DNA of 64,000 nt from contig NZ_BMVK01000004.1 in the NCBI RefSeq assembly GCF_014650675.1, positions 549,645 through 613,644 of the forward strand, written 5' to 3'. The translations under genes and the position numbers were made by a program. Source of the DNA: Streptomyces anulatus (GTDB lineage: Bacteria; Actinomycetota; Actinomycetes; Streptomycetales; Streptomycetaceae). Shown here piece after piece: positions 16,582 through 25,010 of this stretch (position 1 is its first letter; every line of letters starts with the position of its first letter). The notes under the pieces are model-generated. The model was not told where the DNA came from. It did no database searches and saw nothing but the letters and a program-made list of their open reading frames with translations.

Positions 16582-17301
16582 CTACGTGCTCCGGGTCAGC
16601 AGTCCGGCGTCGATGACCTCGGCGACAAGAGCGGCTCCACGGCTGTTCTGGTGGATGTGGTCCGTCGTGAGCACGAGACCTCGACGCTGCGCGATCGTGT
16701 CGAAGCTGCGGCGCAGCACGGCGTGCTGGACGAGGACGCCGACGACCGCTGCGGGCGTCACCTCGCGGTAGGGAATCGGTGGCGGGTCCGCTCGGCGCAG
16801 TTCCTCGGTCTGGCGTTCGTGGAGCGGAAGGTAGACCACCTCGTCGGTGGCGGCGACCTCGGCGACCATCCGGCTGTATGCCTGCGATGCCCGGGCCGCT
16901 GCTCCGTCGAGTTGTTGGCCGAGGACCGGGAGCGACAGCAGACCGATCGTCGCGTCGGTCTCCGCTCGCAGCCGTGCGACGACGGCTCCCAGACACTGTT
17001 GGAACCAGCCGGCTGACGGGCGTTCGGGGAGCTGTTTACGCTTCATGGCCTGATCGACGGGGTAGCCGGCGAGGCTTGCTCGGGCGTCGTTGGTTCCGAT
17101 CAACACGGTGATCACATCGGGCGGGTTCGTGACGACGGCATCGAGGCGCTGCAAGAGGTTGTGGGCGAAGTCGCCGTTGACGCCGAAGCGGGCAAGCCGC
17201 ACGTCACCGGGAGGATGGCGTCGTTCGAGAGGACCCAGGTAGTCGGCGCTGAACTGCGCGCGGGTGAGGCTGTCGCCGAGGCACGCGACGCGTAGGGTCA
17301 C
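16582..17301 (-). CDS. SGNH/GDSL-type hydrolase
   Basis: 239 residues from a GTG that overlaps the cupin stop by four bases (GTGA). Block I is VACLGDSLTRA with the Ser nucleophile at about residue 10, block II contains RFGVNGDFAHN (Gly/Asn oxyanion residues), block III is VLIGTNDA and the C-terminal block V is TTDHIHQNSRGAALVAE with Asp and His. No signal peptide, so a cytoplasmic esterase/lipase-like hydrolase. Coupled translation with the cupin gene suggests they act in one pathway. Confidence 0.86.
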   Translation of the reverse strand: MTLRVACLGDSLTRAQFSADYLGPLERRHPPGDVRLARFGVNGDFAHNLLQRLDAVVTNPPDVITVLIGTNDARASLAGYPVDQAMKRKQLPERPSAGWFQQCLGAVVARLRAETDATIGLLSLPVLGQQLDGAAARASQAYSRMVAEVAATDEVVYLPLHERQTEELRRADPPPIPYREVTPAAVVGVLVQHAVLRRSFDTIAQRRGLVLTTDHIHQNSRGAALVAEVIDAGLLTRST

Positions 17302-17765
17302 GGCGCTTCCTCCGGGCCGGGCGCGCCGACGCGTCCGGTCGGGGGGTCGGTCCGAGGGCGGTGTTCGGTGCCGAGGCCCGCGGTGATGGCCAGGATGGAC
17401 GTCGGCCCTTCCATGTCGACCACGTGCCATACCCCGGCCGGGTTGATGGTGGCCTCGCCCGGCCCGAGCTGAACGCGGTCGGGCACCCCGTCCACGTCGC
17501 GGGTGACCGTCACGGACCCGCTGAGGCAAACGACCAGTTCGTCGCCTGCAGGGTGGCTCTCCCAGTGGTCGCCGCGGCCGTCGCCGTCGAAGATCATCAC
17601 CATCCGGCCCTCGGCACCGTCCGCCGCGACGGCGGCGCTGTAGGCCTGGAGCACCTCCGGCTCCCAGGCGAAGCCCTCGACGGGCTTCGCTCTCGATCCC
17701 CGTCCGAGGTGCACAGGGGTGGTCCGCAGGTCCATGGCGTTGCGTTCGTGGTTGACGAGTCTCAT
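17298..17765 (-). CDS. Cupin-domain protein
   Basis: 155 residues with one cupin barrel: DHWESHPAGDELVVCLSGSVTV supplies motif 1 (H...E) and the segment GEATINPAGVWHVVDM supplies motif 2 with its His, a likely metal site. N- and C-terminal tails are polar. It sits between an AraC regulator and an SGNH hydrolase on one strand, so it could be a sugar/ester-binding or isomerase-like enzyme of the same small operon. The ATG at 17765 is used; a second ATG at 17735 is equally possible since neither has a clear ribosome site. Confidence 0.8.
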   Translation of the reverse strand: MRLVNHERNAMDLRTTPVHLGRGSRAKPVEGFAWEPEVLQAYSAAVAADGAEGRMVMIFDGDGRGDHWESHPAGDELVVCLSGSVTVTRDVDGVPDRVQLGPGEATINPAGVWHVVDMEGPTSILAITAGLGTEHRPRTDPPTGRVGAPGPEEAP

Positions 17766-17847
17766 GCCGGCGATCGTCCACGACAGCGATCGGGTGGTCT
17801 TGAAGGAAAGGGAAGAGAGGCCGACGCGACGCGCGGACGGTTGGGGG

Positions 17848-18684
17848 CTACCCGGCCCCGAGGAGGACTTCGCCGCGACGCCAGGCCGTCGGTGTTCGGT
17901 TCGTGAACTCGCGCCAGTCCCGAACGAGATGGGCCTGGTCGGCGTAGCCGGAGACGGTTGCCACATCGGCCCACGGAAGCGGGTCCTGTGCCGCCGCCAG
18001 TTCGTGTGCGTGCTCGAAGCGCAGAACCCGGGCGAAGGTCTTCGGCGACAGGCCCACCTCACCGCGAAACCGCTCCGTGAGATACCGACGGCTCCAGCCC
18101 AGTTCCGCGGCGATCGCACCAACCTGGACGCAACCCCGCGCGGCGACGAGGCGGCGCCACGCCTCGGCCACCTCGGGGCGCTCCCGGGGCGCGCGGTCGC
18201 CGCCGGTGCGGCGGCCGACAGCTCGGAGGAGTAATTCGTCCAGCGCGGTGAACCGCGCGGTCCATGTCGTCGCCGCTCGGAGCCGGTCGACCAGCTCGAT
18301 GGCAAGCGCTCCGAGAAGCTCGTCGAGTGGGACCAGCCGCTGGGCGAGCTCGGCGGCGGGAATGCCGTAGATGGCCCGGGCCCCGAGCGGTGTCAGCGAC
18401 AGCTGCACGCCCCGCTGGCGTCCGTCGTGGTGGATCGCGACGGACCGGCTCATCAGACCGCCGGCCACGCTGCTGAATCGGGTGGCCGGTGACCCGCCGT
18501 CAACACCCGCCGACAGCTCCAAAGGAACTGACAGGCTGATCACCGCAGTGAGCGCGCGGCTCGGCGGGCCGCAGTGCACCCCCGCCGGGAGCCCGCGGAG
18601 GTCGAAACCGACGTACGAGTCGACGTACTGCCGCAAGGCGGGTGCCGGATGGGCGGCGATCCCGGTGGCCGTGTGGTCCTCCAT
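17848..18684 (-). CDS. AraC-family transcriptional regulator
   Basis: 278 residues from MEDHTATG. The C-terminal 100 residues hold the two AraC helix-turn-helices: VGAIAAELGWSRRYLTERFRGEVGLSPKTFARVLRFEHA and ADVATVSGYADQAHLVRDWREFTNRTPTAWR. The N-terminal half resembles the DUF6597-like sensor seen in many actinobacterial AraC proteins (PALRQYVDSYVGFDLRG). First gene of the araC-cupin-SGNH operon, 82 bp ahead of the cupin. Confidence 0.88.
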   Translation of the reverse strand: MEDHTATGIAAHPAPALRQYVDSYVGFDLRGLPAGVHCGPPSRALTAVISLSVPLELSAGVDGGSPATRFSSVAGGLMSRSVAIHHDGRQRGVQLSLTPLGARAIYGIPAAELAQRLVPLDELLGALAIELVDRLRAATTWTARFTALDELLLRAVGRRTGGDRAPRERPEVAEAWRRLVAARGCVQVGAIAAELGWSRRYLTERFRGEVGLSPKTFARVLRFEHAHELAAAQDPLPWADVATVSGYADQAHLVRDWREFTNRTPTAWRRGEVLLGAG

Positions 18685-18737
18685 TTTCGTCAGTGTACGA
18701 GCCGCGCAGCCCAGCAAGATCACCGTTCAAGGTCTGA

Positions 18738-18839
18738 TCACCGCCGTTTGCGGCCGATGGCACGGCTCCTACGGGCACACCGACTACCCGTTGCTGCGGC
18801 GGTGTCGTTGTCGAAGGGGCCGATGTCCCAGGTGCCCAT
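18738..18839 (-). pseudogene. Truncated DUF4259 gene
   Basis: An ATG at 18839 with a perfect GAGGAGAG site starts MGTWDIGPFDNDTAA, the diagnostic opening of DUF4259 proteins (normally about 130 residues). After the fifteenth residue the frame becomes unrelated Arg-rich sequence and stops after 33 codons. No continuation is recognisable in other frames, so the gene was cut by a deletion or rearrangement while its start signals stayed intact. Confidence 0.7.
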
Positions 18840-19038
18840 ATCTCTCCTCGCGTGGACGTGATCTTGGAGCTTGACCCGGCAGTAGGGGCGAGCGGGAAAC
18901 CTCGGCCTCCACATCTCCGCGCGACTACTGTGCTGCGGGTAGATCGTCCCGCCCGACGAAGGGAGCTGGGCTGTGCTGACCACTACGCACCCGCCGTAGG
19001 CCCTCTGGAAAGCCCAGAGAGCCTTACGGAGGTTTCTC

Positions 19039-19398
19039 ATGTCCCGAACCGTCCGCACGACTCCCCGTCAGCTCCGCGTCCGAGAGGGCGCATCGGAGAC
19101 CATCTCCCTGTATGACCTGCGCTACGCGAACGCCGAACTGGCCCAAGCCGCCCGTGAAGGCCGTCGCCCTGCCCCGGCGAAGACACTGCGCCGGATCACC
19201 TCTTGGCAAGGGATGGTGCTGTACTGCCGGAAGGGCTCGTTCTCCGGAGAGATCGCTTCGGCTGAGGGGCGCGCCCGGCTCCAGGGGCGCCTGGAGGCCC
19301 AGCGGATCCGCGGGCTGCATCGCGCCGGCCACGACCTTGACGACGCGGATATACCGCCGGTCCGTCACCGTCATGGTGTGCTCTGGCATGCCTGGTAG
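19039..19398 (+). CDS. Hypothetical protein
   Basis: 119 residues, ATG preceded by ACGGAGG at ideal spacing. Basic N-terminus (MSRTVRTTPRQLRVREG), a middle with LYDLRYANAELAQAAREGRR and SWQGMVLYCRKGSFSGEI, and a C-terminal half rich in Arg/His. No signal peptide or membrane segment. The charge and size would suit a nucleic-acid-binding protein, but no family is recognised. Confidence 0.65.
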   Translation: MSRTVRTTPRQLRVREGASETISLYDLRYANAELAQAAREGRRPAPAKTLRRITSWQGMVLYCRKGSFSGEIASAEGRARLQGRLEAQRIRGLHRAGHDLDDADIPPVRHRHGVLWHAW

Positions 19399-19502
19399 AG
19401 GAAAAGCACCCAGGACTGACCGGTACTCACGAGCGCATGAAGTACGCAACCGGCGGCCCTCCGCGCCGAAGCGGCGGAGGGCCGAGCAGGAGGCGGGCGC
19501 GG

Positions 19503-20912
19503 TCAGGCTGGCCGACCAGCTCCTGAGCATGGTGGCGCCCCGGAACCGGAAACGATGTTCGTGTCGGGTGCCGGCCCGGTGTCGGCGAGCTGAGGTTCGC
19601 ACGGTGTGGCGTACATGGTCAGGCCCTTGGGCGTCGGTGTGAGTTCCAGGCTCACGCCGATCTTGCGGCCCGGCCGCGCCGGGCGCAGCGTGCGCGACCC
19701 GGCCAGGGTCGCCAGGGCGACGGGCAGCATGGCATCGGCCGCGGCTGCGCCGGGGCAGTACCTGGGACCCAGGCCGTAGGCGAGCAGCGCGGTGGGGGCC
19801 GGTGACGGCTCGGCGTGGGGGAGCCAGCGCTGCGGGTCGAACACGTCCGGGTCGCGGTAGCGGTTCCTGTCGCGGCGCAGGGCCCCCAGAGGCAGGGTGA
19901 CCACGGCTCCGGCCGGGATCTGTACACCGCCCTGGTTGGTCTGGTGGCGGGTGCGGCGGACCAGGAACGGGATGCCGTGGAGGCGGGTGACCTCTTGAAC
20001 GAAGGCGGTCGCGAGCGGGAGTTGGTGTGCTTGGAGGCGGCTCGGATCGGGCGTGGCGTCTGCTTCTTCCTGGAGCGCCTGCAGGTAGTGCGGATTGCGG
20101 CCCAGTTCGTAGCAGGTCCAGGCGAGGGTGGAGGCGCTCGTCTCCATGCCGGCGATCAGCAGAGCGCGAATGTCGCGCTGCACCACGTGGGAGTTCCCGG
20201 GAGCGGCAGCTTCGAGCAAGGACACCAGATCCCCGCCGTCGGGGTCGGGGCGGTGGCGGGCTCGCACCTGGCGGACGGCCTCGTCCAGTTCGGCGAGCGC
20301 ACGGCGGCAGGCGCGGCGCCGGGGCACGGGCACCCAGGGCCAGGGTGCGAGGGCGTAGCGCCAGAACATGCCGCCGGACAGGGTGGAGCGAGCGGCTGCG
20401 ATCTTGGACAGGGTGTCGGGAGCGAGCTCGCTGTTGAGGACACAGCTGACGAGGAGGCCGCAGGCGAGCCGGCTCATCTCCACCCGCATGTCGAGCGGTC
20501 GGTCCGCGGGCAGGTCGGCGAGGAGCTGCCGCGTACGGGCCTGGACGCTGGGCCCGAGAGCGGTGAGCCGGGACGCGGTGAACGCGGGCCTCATCACGGC
20601 GCGCCGCTCCCGGTGGGCGGTGCCCTCAAGGCCGACCACCCCGTTCTCGTTGAAGTCGCGCAGGCTCGGGTCCGGGCCCCAGAACCGGAAGGTGTCCTCA
20701 TCACTGCCGACCTTGCGCAGCAGTGCCGGGTCGTTGACCTGGAAGGCTGTCGCCGGGCCTGTCCTGGTCGGGACGACCGGGCCCGCCTGCTCGAGGCGGG
20801 CCGCGAGGTTGGCCGGGTCCAGCCAGAACCGCAGGGCGCGGGAGTGGGCGAGTACTCCCGCGCCGGGCTGCGCGAACGGTTGTCCGGGGCAGGTTGTCCT
20901 GTCCACACTCAT
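19503..20912 (-). CDS. Cytochrome P450
   Basis: 469 residues. All P450 landmarks are visible: I-helix oxygen-binding segment AGMETSASTLAW, K-helix EVTRLHGIPFLVRR (ExxR), the PERF-like region DPQRWL, and the heme loop LLAYGLGPRYCPGAA with the Cys thiolate ligand (Tyr replaces the usual Phe at the first position). The family uses O2 and electrons from a ferredoxin to hydroxylate small molecules; no ferredoxin or reductase gene is adjacent, and no biosynthetic cluster surrounds it. The start at 20912 lies inside a 27-bp tandem duplication, so the true N-terminus is uncertain. Confidence 0.88.
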   Translation of the reverse strand: MSVDRTTCPGQPFAQPGAGVLAHSRALRFWLDPANLAARLEQAGPVVPTRTGPATAFQVNDPALLRKVGSDEDTFRFWGPDPSLRDFNENGVVGLEGTAHRERRAVMRPAFTASRLTALGPSVQARTRQLLADLPADRPLDMRVEMSRLACGLLVSCVLNSELAPDTLSKIAAARSTLSGGMFWRYALAPWPWVPVPRRRACRRALAELDEAVRQVRARHRPDPDGGDLVSLLEAAAPGNSHVVQRDIRALLIAGMETSASTLAWTCYELGRNPHYLQALQEEADATPDPSRLQAHQLPLATAFVQEVTRLHGIPFLVRRTRHQTNQGGVQIPAGAVVTLPLGALRRDRNRYRDPDVFDPQRWLPHAEPSPAPTALLAYGLGPRYCPGAAAADAMLPVALATLAGSRTLRPARPGRKIGVSLELTPTPKGLTMYATPCEPQLADTGPAPDTNIVSGSGAPPCSGAGRPA

Positions 20913-20946
20913 CGGCTTCGCTGTCCTGTCCACGTTCGTCGGCCTC
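20893..20946. repeat. 27-bp imperfect tandem duplication at the P450 start
   Basis: Bases 20893-20919 and 20920-20946 match at 22 of 27 positions. On the minus strand they read as repeated VDRT-containing peptides, so the duplication gives the P450 gene two nearly equivalent N-terminal codon contexts. Differences between the copies mean it is not recent. Confidence 0.7.
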
Positions 20947-21299
20947 TGCGGCTCCGGCCGCCAGTACGTGTGGGCAACGATCAACTGCGGGGGCGGTCAC
21001 GGGTGGGCCGGTCCTGTGCGAGCCGTCGAGTGCCCGACACCAACGACCTCACGGACGCCCGGTCCTGGCGGCGATGGAGGGGCGCAAGCAGGTCGACCCC
21101 GTGCTGACCGCCGTGCTCGCCGCGATCAAGGGCAGCGCGAAGCTGAACGGGACGGGCCGCCCGAGTCGGGTGCGGCCTCGGCGGTGGGGTAACAAGCAGC
21201 CCCTCCCAGAACCGGGGAAAGCCCTTCGCGAGGAGCCTCTCGTTCATAGGATCGATTCCAGCTCCGGGATGCCCGGAACGTCGACAGAGGGAGGGGTTC
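20947..21299. other. Intergenic stretch between P450 and the Tat protein
   Basis: No gene called. A plus-strand frame around 21071-21180 (MEGRKQVDPVLTAVLAAIKGSAKLNGTGR) has plausible codon usage but no start signal and no stop of its own before shifting composition; it may be a gene scrap. Must contain the divergent promoters of the two flanking genes. Confidence 0.35.
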
Positions 21300-21644
21300 G
21301 TGTCGGAGATATCGAGACGCAAGCTGCTGGGGTACTCAGGGACGGCCGCGGCAGGAGCCGTGTTCGCGTCCACCTCGGCGGCCGACGCCGCGGAAGCGGA
21401 CCCGGCCACAACAACGGTTGAGTTCATGGAGGGCAGCGAGTTCCGGGCCGACGCGAGAATGTCCGAGAGCGATCTGATGATGGACGTGACCTTCAAGCTC
21501 CGCGTCGACAAGCCGAACGGCTACCCCTCGGCGCAGGACATCACGCCCCTCGAGGTGGCCGAGGCGCTGTCAGCACTTGCTCAGTCGAAGGGCTGGCCGC
21601 CGCTCACCTTCTACGGCACACCGCCTCCCGTCGCGCTCAACTGA
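21300..21644 (+). CDS. Small Tat-exported protein of unknown function
   Basis: 114 residues from GTG after GGGAGGGG. The N-terminus carries a twin-arginine motif SRRKLLGYSG followed by a short hydrophobic region and an Ala-rich cleavage zone (ASTSAADAAEA). The mature part (about 75 residues) is acidic and has no Cys; it contains VTFKLRVDKPNGYPSAQDITPLEVAEAL. No family is recognised. Export folded through Tat suggests a cofactor or rapid folding. Confidence 0.75.
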   Translation: MSEISRRKLLGYSGTAAAGAVFASTSAADAAEADPATTTVEFMEGSEFRADARMSESDLMMDVTFKLRVDKPNGYPSAQDITPLEVAEALSALAQSKGWPPLTFYGTPPPVALN

Positions 21645-21735
21645 CGCCGAGGCGCAGCGTTCGCGTTCCCTCGGACCGTCCATCGCCAGGTACCGGCTCG
21701 ATCCCGCCGAATCCACCGGCGGCGAGAAGGAAGCC

Positions 21736-21800
21736 GACACCGCGCCGGTGTCGCTCCGGCCGCCGTCCCCGTCCGGCGGCCGGGGGACCTGTTTCCCCCG
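21736..21800. terminator. Stacked hairpins between convergent genes
   Basis: GACACCG (21736-21742) pairs with CGGTGTC (21746-21752), and CGGGGGA (21781-21787) pairs with TCCCCCG (21794-21800). They fill the 165-bp gap between the Tat-protein stop and the acyl-CoA oxidase stop, consistent with two-way termination. Confidence 0.6.
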
Positions 21801-21809
21801 TCGTGCTGG

Positions 21810-23588
21810 TCAGGTGCTGAGCATCGGGTGCGTCTCCAGCAGCGCATCGGGTATGGCGAAGGCGTGGGTGAGGGTCAGCGCGTGGGGCTCCAGGAAGCCG
21901 AGGACCGCGTCGACGGCGTCGGGCAGGTGCTCGACCTGATCGGCCGTCATGCGCTCGCGTGCCAGCAGGTCTCCGCTGTGCGCGGCGACCTGGCGCAGGG
22001 CGAAAAGGGCGTGCAGCCCGCGCAGCAGGTCCGCCGGTAGCCCGGAGGGAACCTGATCGGCGGCGGTCAGCAGGGACTCGGCGGCGAGCCGGTGGACGTG
22101 GGCGTCGGCCAGCGCGACGGCGGGCGTCACGGTCGCGTTCCAGCGGGCGAGCGGGGATGCGGCGCGCTGCCGGAGCCGGGCTTTCGCACGGGTGTGGGAG
22201 ATGCGCTCGATGTCGGCCAGGAGGTCCTGGAGGTGCTGGGGGTCGGTCAGCTCCCGGTGAGCGGGCGCGATCTCGCTCTCCGGCTTGAGGTCGACGCCGC
22301 CGAGCAGCATCTCGCCCCCGGCCTTCTGCATGATGACCTGGTTGTCGCCCTCGGCCGTGATCGTGCCTTCGATGGAGGCGAGCTGCAACGCGATGCCGTT
22401 GGCCTGGATGAGGCCCTGGGCTCCGCAACGCTCGCGGCACTCGGTCATGACCGCGCGGGCCCGCCAGGTGATCCAGGCCTTGCTGATCGCCGTCAGCCGC
22501 TCGTACGCCTCGCGTTCCTCGCCGGTCGCCCGGTCCCACTGACGCACGACCGACCGCTGGAGCAGCGTGGCGGCGTAGGTCGTCGCGGCGGCGTCGAGCA
22601 GGGGGGTGTGGTGGCCGCGGTGGGCGATCAGCGGGACGCGCTGTCCGTTGGTCATGCCCGAGGTGACCCGGGTGTGGGCGTAGCGCATGGCGACGTCGAG
22701 AGCGTGCCGCATGACGCCGAGGCTGTGGGCGGTCATACAGAGCTTGCCCATCGTGACCCGTCCGATGGACTGGAGGAACCGTCGGCGGGGGCTTCCGAGT
22801 GCGCTGGTGAACTCGCCGTCCGGGGTGAGGCGGCCGTGGTCGCCCTGGAGGAGGGCGTCGAACGGGAGGCGGACGTTGTGGAACGTCGTGGCGCAGTGGT
22901 CGACGGGGCTGCTGGCCGTCTGGGGCAACGGCCGCACCTCTACACCGGGTAACGGGCTGCCTTCGGCGTCGCTGAGCGGCGTCAGGAACAGGAAGACGCC
23001 GTGGTCGGTGCCGTCGACGATCAGGCGGGCCGCGACGACGGCCCCCTTCGCCCCTCCGGCCGGGCTGGTGTTGGGCATGAACTTCGCGGCGGCGGGCGTC
23101 GGGGTGTTCAGCACGAACCCGGGCGCCGCCCGGTCGAACGTCGCTGTGGTCAACATATGCACGGCGTCATTGCCACGGGAAACCTCGGTACAGAGAAACG
23201 TTCCGATGCGGTCCGCGCGGACGTACTCGGCCAGGTCGCGCCCTGCCGGTTCGTGGTCCACCAGGCTTCCGAAGAAGAGGTTGTAGTGGATGGCGACGAT
23301 GGTGGCCATGCCGGGGTCCACCGCACCGGCCCACTCGTGGACGGCGGTGAGTTCGACCGGATCGTTCGCGAGGACCTGCGGAGCCTCTACGGTCTCGTTG
23401 ACCAGCCGGAGCCGGTCGTAGCTCAGGTCTATGCGTTCTCGGTGGGTCAGCCCCTCCTGGAAACGGAACGGGGCGGAGCTGAAGAGCCGCCTCCATCGAT
23501 CGTGAGCCGCGCCCAGCTGACCAGCGAACAGGGCGTCGGCGAGCGCGGCGGAGACGTATGCGGAATCCGGAATATGAGAGTCAGTCAC
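21810..23588 (-). CDS. Acyl-CoA oxidase/dehydrogenase-family flavoenzyme
   Basis: 592 residues, the length of ACOX-type enzymes rather than the 380 of simple dehydrogenases. The flavin-domain signature TEVSRGNDAVHMLTTATFD corresponds to the TELGHGSN block of acyl-CoA oxidases, followed by the beta domain (TPTPAAAKFMPNTS), the helical domain with CRERCGAQGLIQANGIA and the diagnostic EGDNQVIMQKAGGEML, then a C-terminal ACOX-like helical extension. It would oxidise acyl-CoA to the enoyl-CoA with FAD, passing electrons to O2. It is monocistronic, facing the Tat gene. Start is GTG at 23588 with no strong ribosome site. Confidence 0.83.
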   Translation of the reverse strand: MTDSHIPDSAYVSAALADALFAGQLGAAHDRWRRLFSSAPFRFQEGLTHRERIDLSYDRLRLVNETVEAPQVLANDPVELTAVHEWAGAVDPGMATIVAIHYNLFFGSLVDHEPAGRDLAEYVRADRIGTFLCTEVSRGNDAVHMLTTATFDRAAPGFVLNTPTPAAAKFMPNTSPAGGAKGAVVAARLIVDGTDHGVFLFLTPLSDAEGSPLPGVEVRPLPQTASSPVDHCATTFHNVRLPFDALLQGDHGRLTPDGEFTSALGSPRRRFLQSIGRVTMGKLCMTAHSLGVMRHALDVAMRYAHTRVTSGMTNGQRVPLIAHRGHHTPLLDAAATTYAATLLQRSVVRQWDRATGEEREAYERLTAISKAWITWRARAVMTECRERCGAQGLIQANGIALQLASIEGTITAEGDNQVIMQKAGGEMLLGGVDLKPESEIAPAHRELTDPQHLQDLLADIERISHTRAKARLRQRAASPLARWNATVTPAVALADAHVHRLAAESLLTAADQVPSGLPADLLRGLHALFALRQVAAHSGDLLARERMTADQVEHLPDAVDAVLGFLEPHALTLTHAFAIPDALLETHPMLST

Positions 23589-23872
23589 ACTCGAGAAAAC
23601 TAGCCTGATCGATCATGTCTGACGGGGTGATGATCAACACGATTGAACCGGGCAAAAATACGGTAGGCGCCTGCTCCGTCACCCACTTCCACCTGTCAGG
23701 TGGCCGGGCATGATCACGGTCAGGGTGCGAACCGGTCGATCCGGCTCAGAAAGCACGGTCGGCCACCGCACACCGTGCTGCTCGCCGAAAAGCTGGAGAG
23801 CGCGGGCCGGCCGCCGGCCGGGCATTCCGTCAAGGACGAGATGCCCGGCGCGCGGATTACGGGATCGGGTGG

Positions 23873-24514
23873 TCAGCTCGTCCAGAGGACCGGGCTGTCG
23901 CGGTACGCGTCACCCTCCTCGAACGAGGCAGCCGCGATGGGATCGGTCTTCGTGGCGCTGAGCGAGCAGGTCTCGAAGGACGCGCCCTTGGTGGTGAAGT
24001 CGCGGGGTGCCGATTCGCTGTCGCACTTGTCCGGGAGGTCGCCGATCAGGATGACGCCCGTGGGGCCGCCGCCCTCCAGCTTGCCGCGCAACTTCAGTGA
24101 CGCGTACGACAGGTCGGTGCCACCGACGTTCTCCACCTTCATCCGGATGTAGTAGGGCGTCATGCCCTTCGCCTTGTCACCGAAGGCGGCCATGTCGGCC
24201 TCGGCCCCCTTCTCGATCGCCGTGACGGTCACGGCGATGGTGCCCTTCTTGTCGGTCCCGTACGTGAACGGCAGGACCGCTCGGTCACCGATCTTGACCT
24301 CCGTGCCCGGTGCGGCGACATCACCGGCCGGAGCGGCGGCGTCGTCGTCGGTGCCCGCGGACGGGCTCTCGCTGCTCGGGTCGGGCGACGCCGGGGCGGA
24401 GGCCGAAGGTGATTCCTGTGTCGTTGCCGAGTCCTCGCCGTCGTTGCAGGCTGTGAGCCCGAGCCCCAGGGTGGTGAGGGCAACTGCGAAGACGATGCGT
24501 CCCTTGTATGTCAT
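23873..24514 (-). CDS. Lipoprotein with Ser/Pro/Ala linker
   Basis: 213 residues. ATG preceded by AGGAAAAA. Signal peptide with lipobox (VALTTLGLGLTACN), a 45-residue Ser/Pro/Ala/Asp linker, then a beta-sandwich-like domain: GDRAVLPFTYGTDKKGTIAVTVTAIEKG, YYIRMKVENVGGTDLSY and two Cys (KCDSES, FETCSLS) that could form a disulfide. The pattern resembles DUF4352/telomere-repeat-factor-like secreted immunoglobulin domains, but I do not assign a function. Confidence 0.78.
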   Translation of the reverse strand: MTYKGRIVFAVALTTLGLGLTACNDGEDSATTQESPSASAPASPDPSSESPSAGTDDDAAAPAGDVAAPGTEVKIGDRAVLPFTYGTDKKGTIAVTVTAIEKGAEADMAAFGDKAKGMTPYYIRMKVENVGGTDLSYASLKLRGKLEGGGPTGVILIGDLPDKCDSESAPRDFTTKGASFETCSLSATKTDPIAAASFEEGDAYRDSPVLWTS

Positions 24515-24749
24515 TTTTTCCTAAATAGCGGTGAGGGCTGCCCGTGCGACAGCCGGAACGTTCAACGGAGCGTCAGCGAGGCGCGCTGAGACGCCCATAT
24601 CAGGCTGAGGTGGGAATGACACAGGCTCGCCACAGGCGCGGCACAGGTGCGCGACGGGTTCGGCACGCCTCGGAGAACGTGGCTTCTGCTGCCGTTTCAC
24701 GCCGACGGACGGGTCATCGACACGGCGATCGGCACTCTGTGCTGGTCGC

Positions 24750-24995
24750 CCGGCTGGAGCGGGCGGCCAGACGTAGGGAGCCGGGGCGGTGCCCTGCCGG
24801 CCCAGCCACACCGCCTCCAGCCGGCCCCGATCCGGCAACCGACCGCCAAGGCTCCAGCAGCCGCCCGGCCACGTTCGGGCGCCCGGCGAGCAGCACCCGC
24901 AGCGGCTCCGACACCGGCCCCAGCAGCACCACCAGGTCCTCGCCCGCGACGTACTCCTCCATCAGCCTTACGGCCCGAAACGACTCCCGCAGCAT
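24750..24995 (-). pseudogene. Frameshifted remnant of an unidentified gene
   Basis: The minus strand reads MLRESFRAVRLMEEYVAGEDLVVLLGPV and on to LLEPWRSVAG in one frame, then continues as LPDRGRLEAVWLGRQGTAPAPYVW in another. Both blocks look like genuine protein and join naturally at about 24838, so a small indel broke one gene. No clear beginning; it follows directly behind the DUF3626 gene. Family not recognised. Confidence 0.5.
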
Positions 24996-25010
24996 CTCCG
25001 GGACCAGCCC

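Noticed and set aside
19503..20912. P450 as part of a secondary-metabolite cluster
   Set aside because: Neighbours are unrelated: no ferredoxin, synthase, transporter or tailoring genes within several kilobases.
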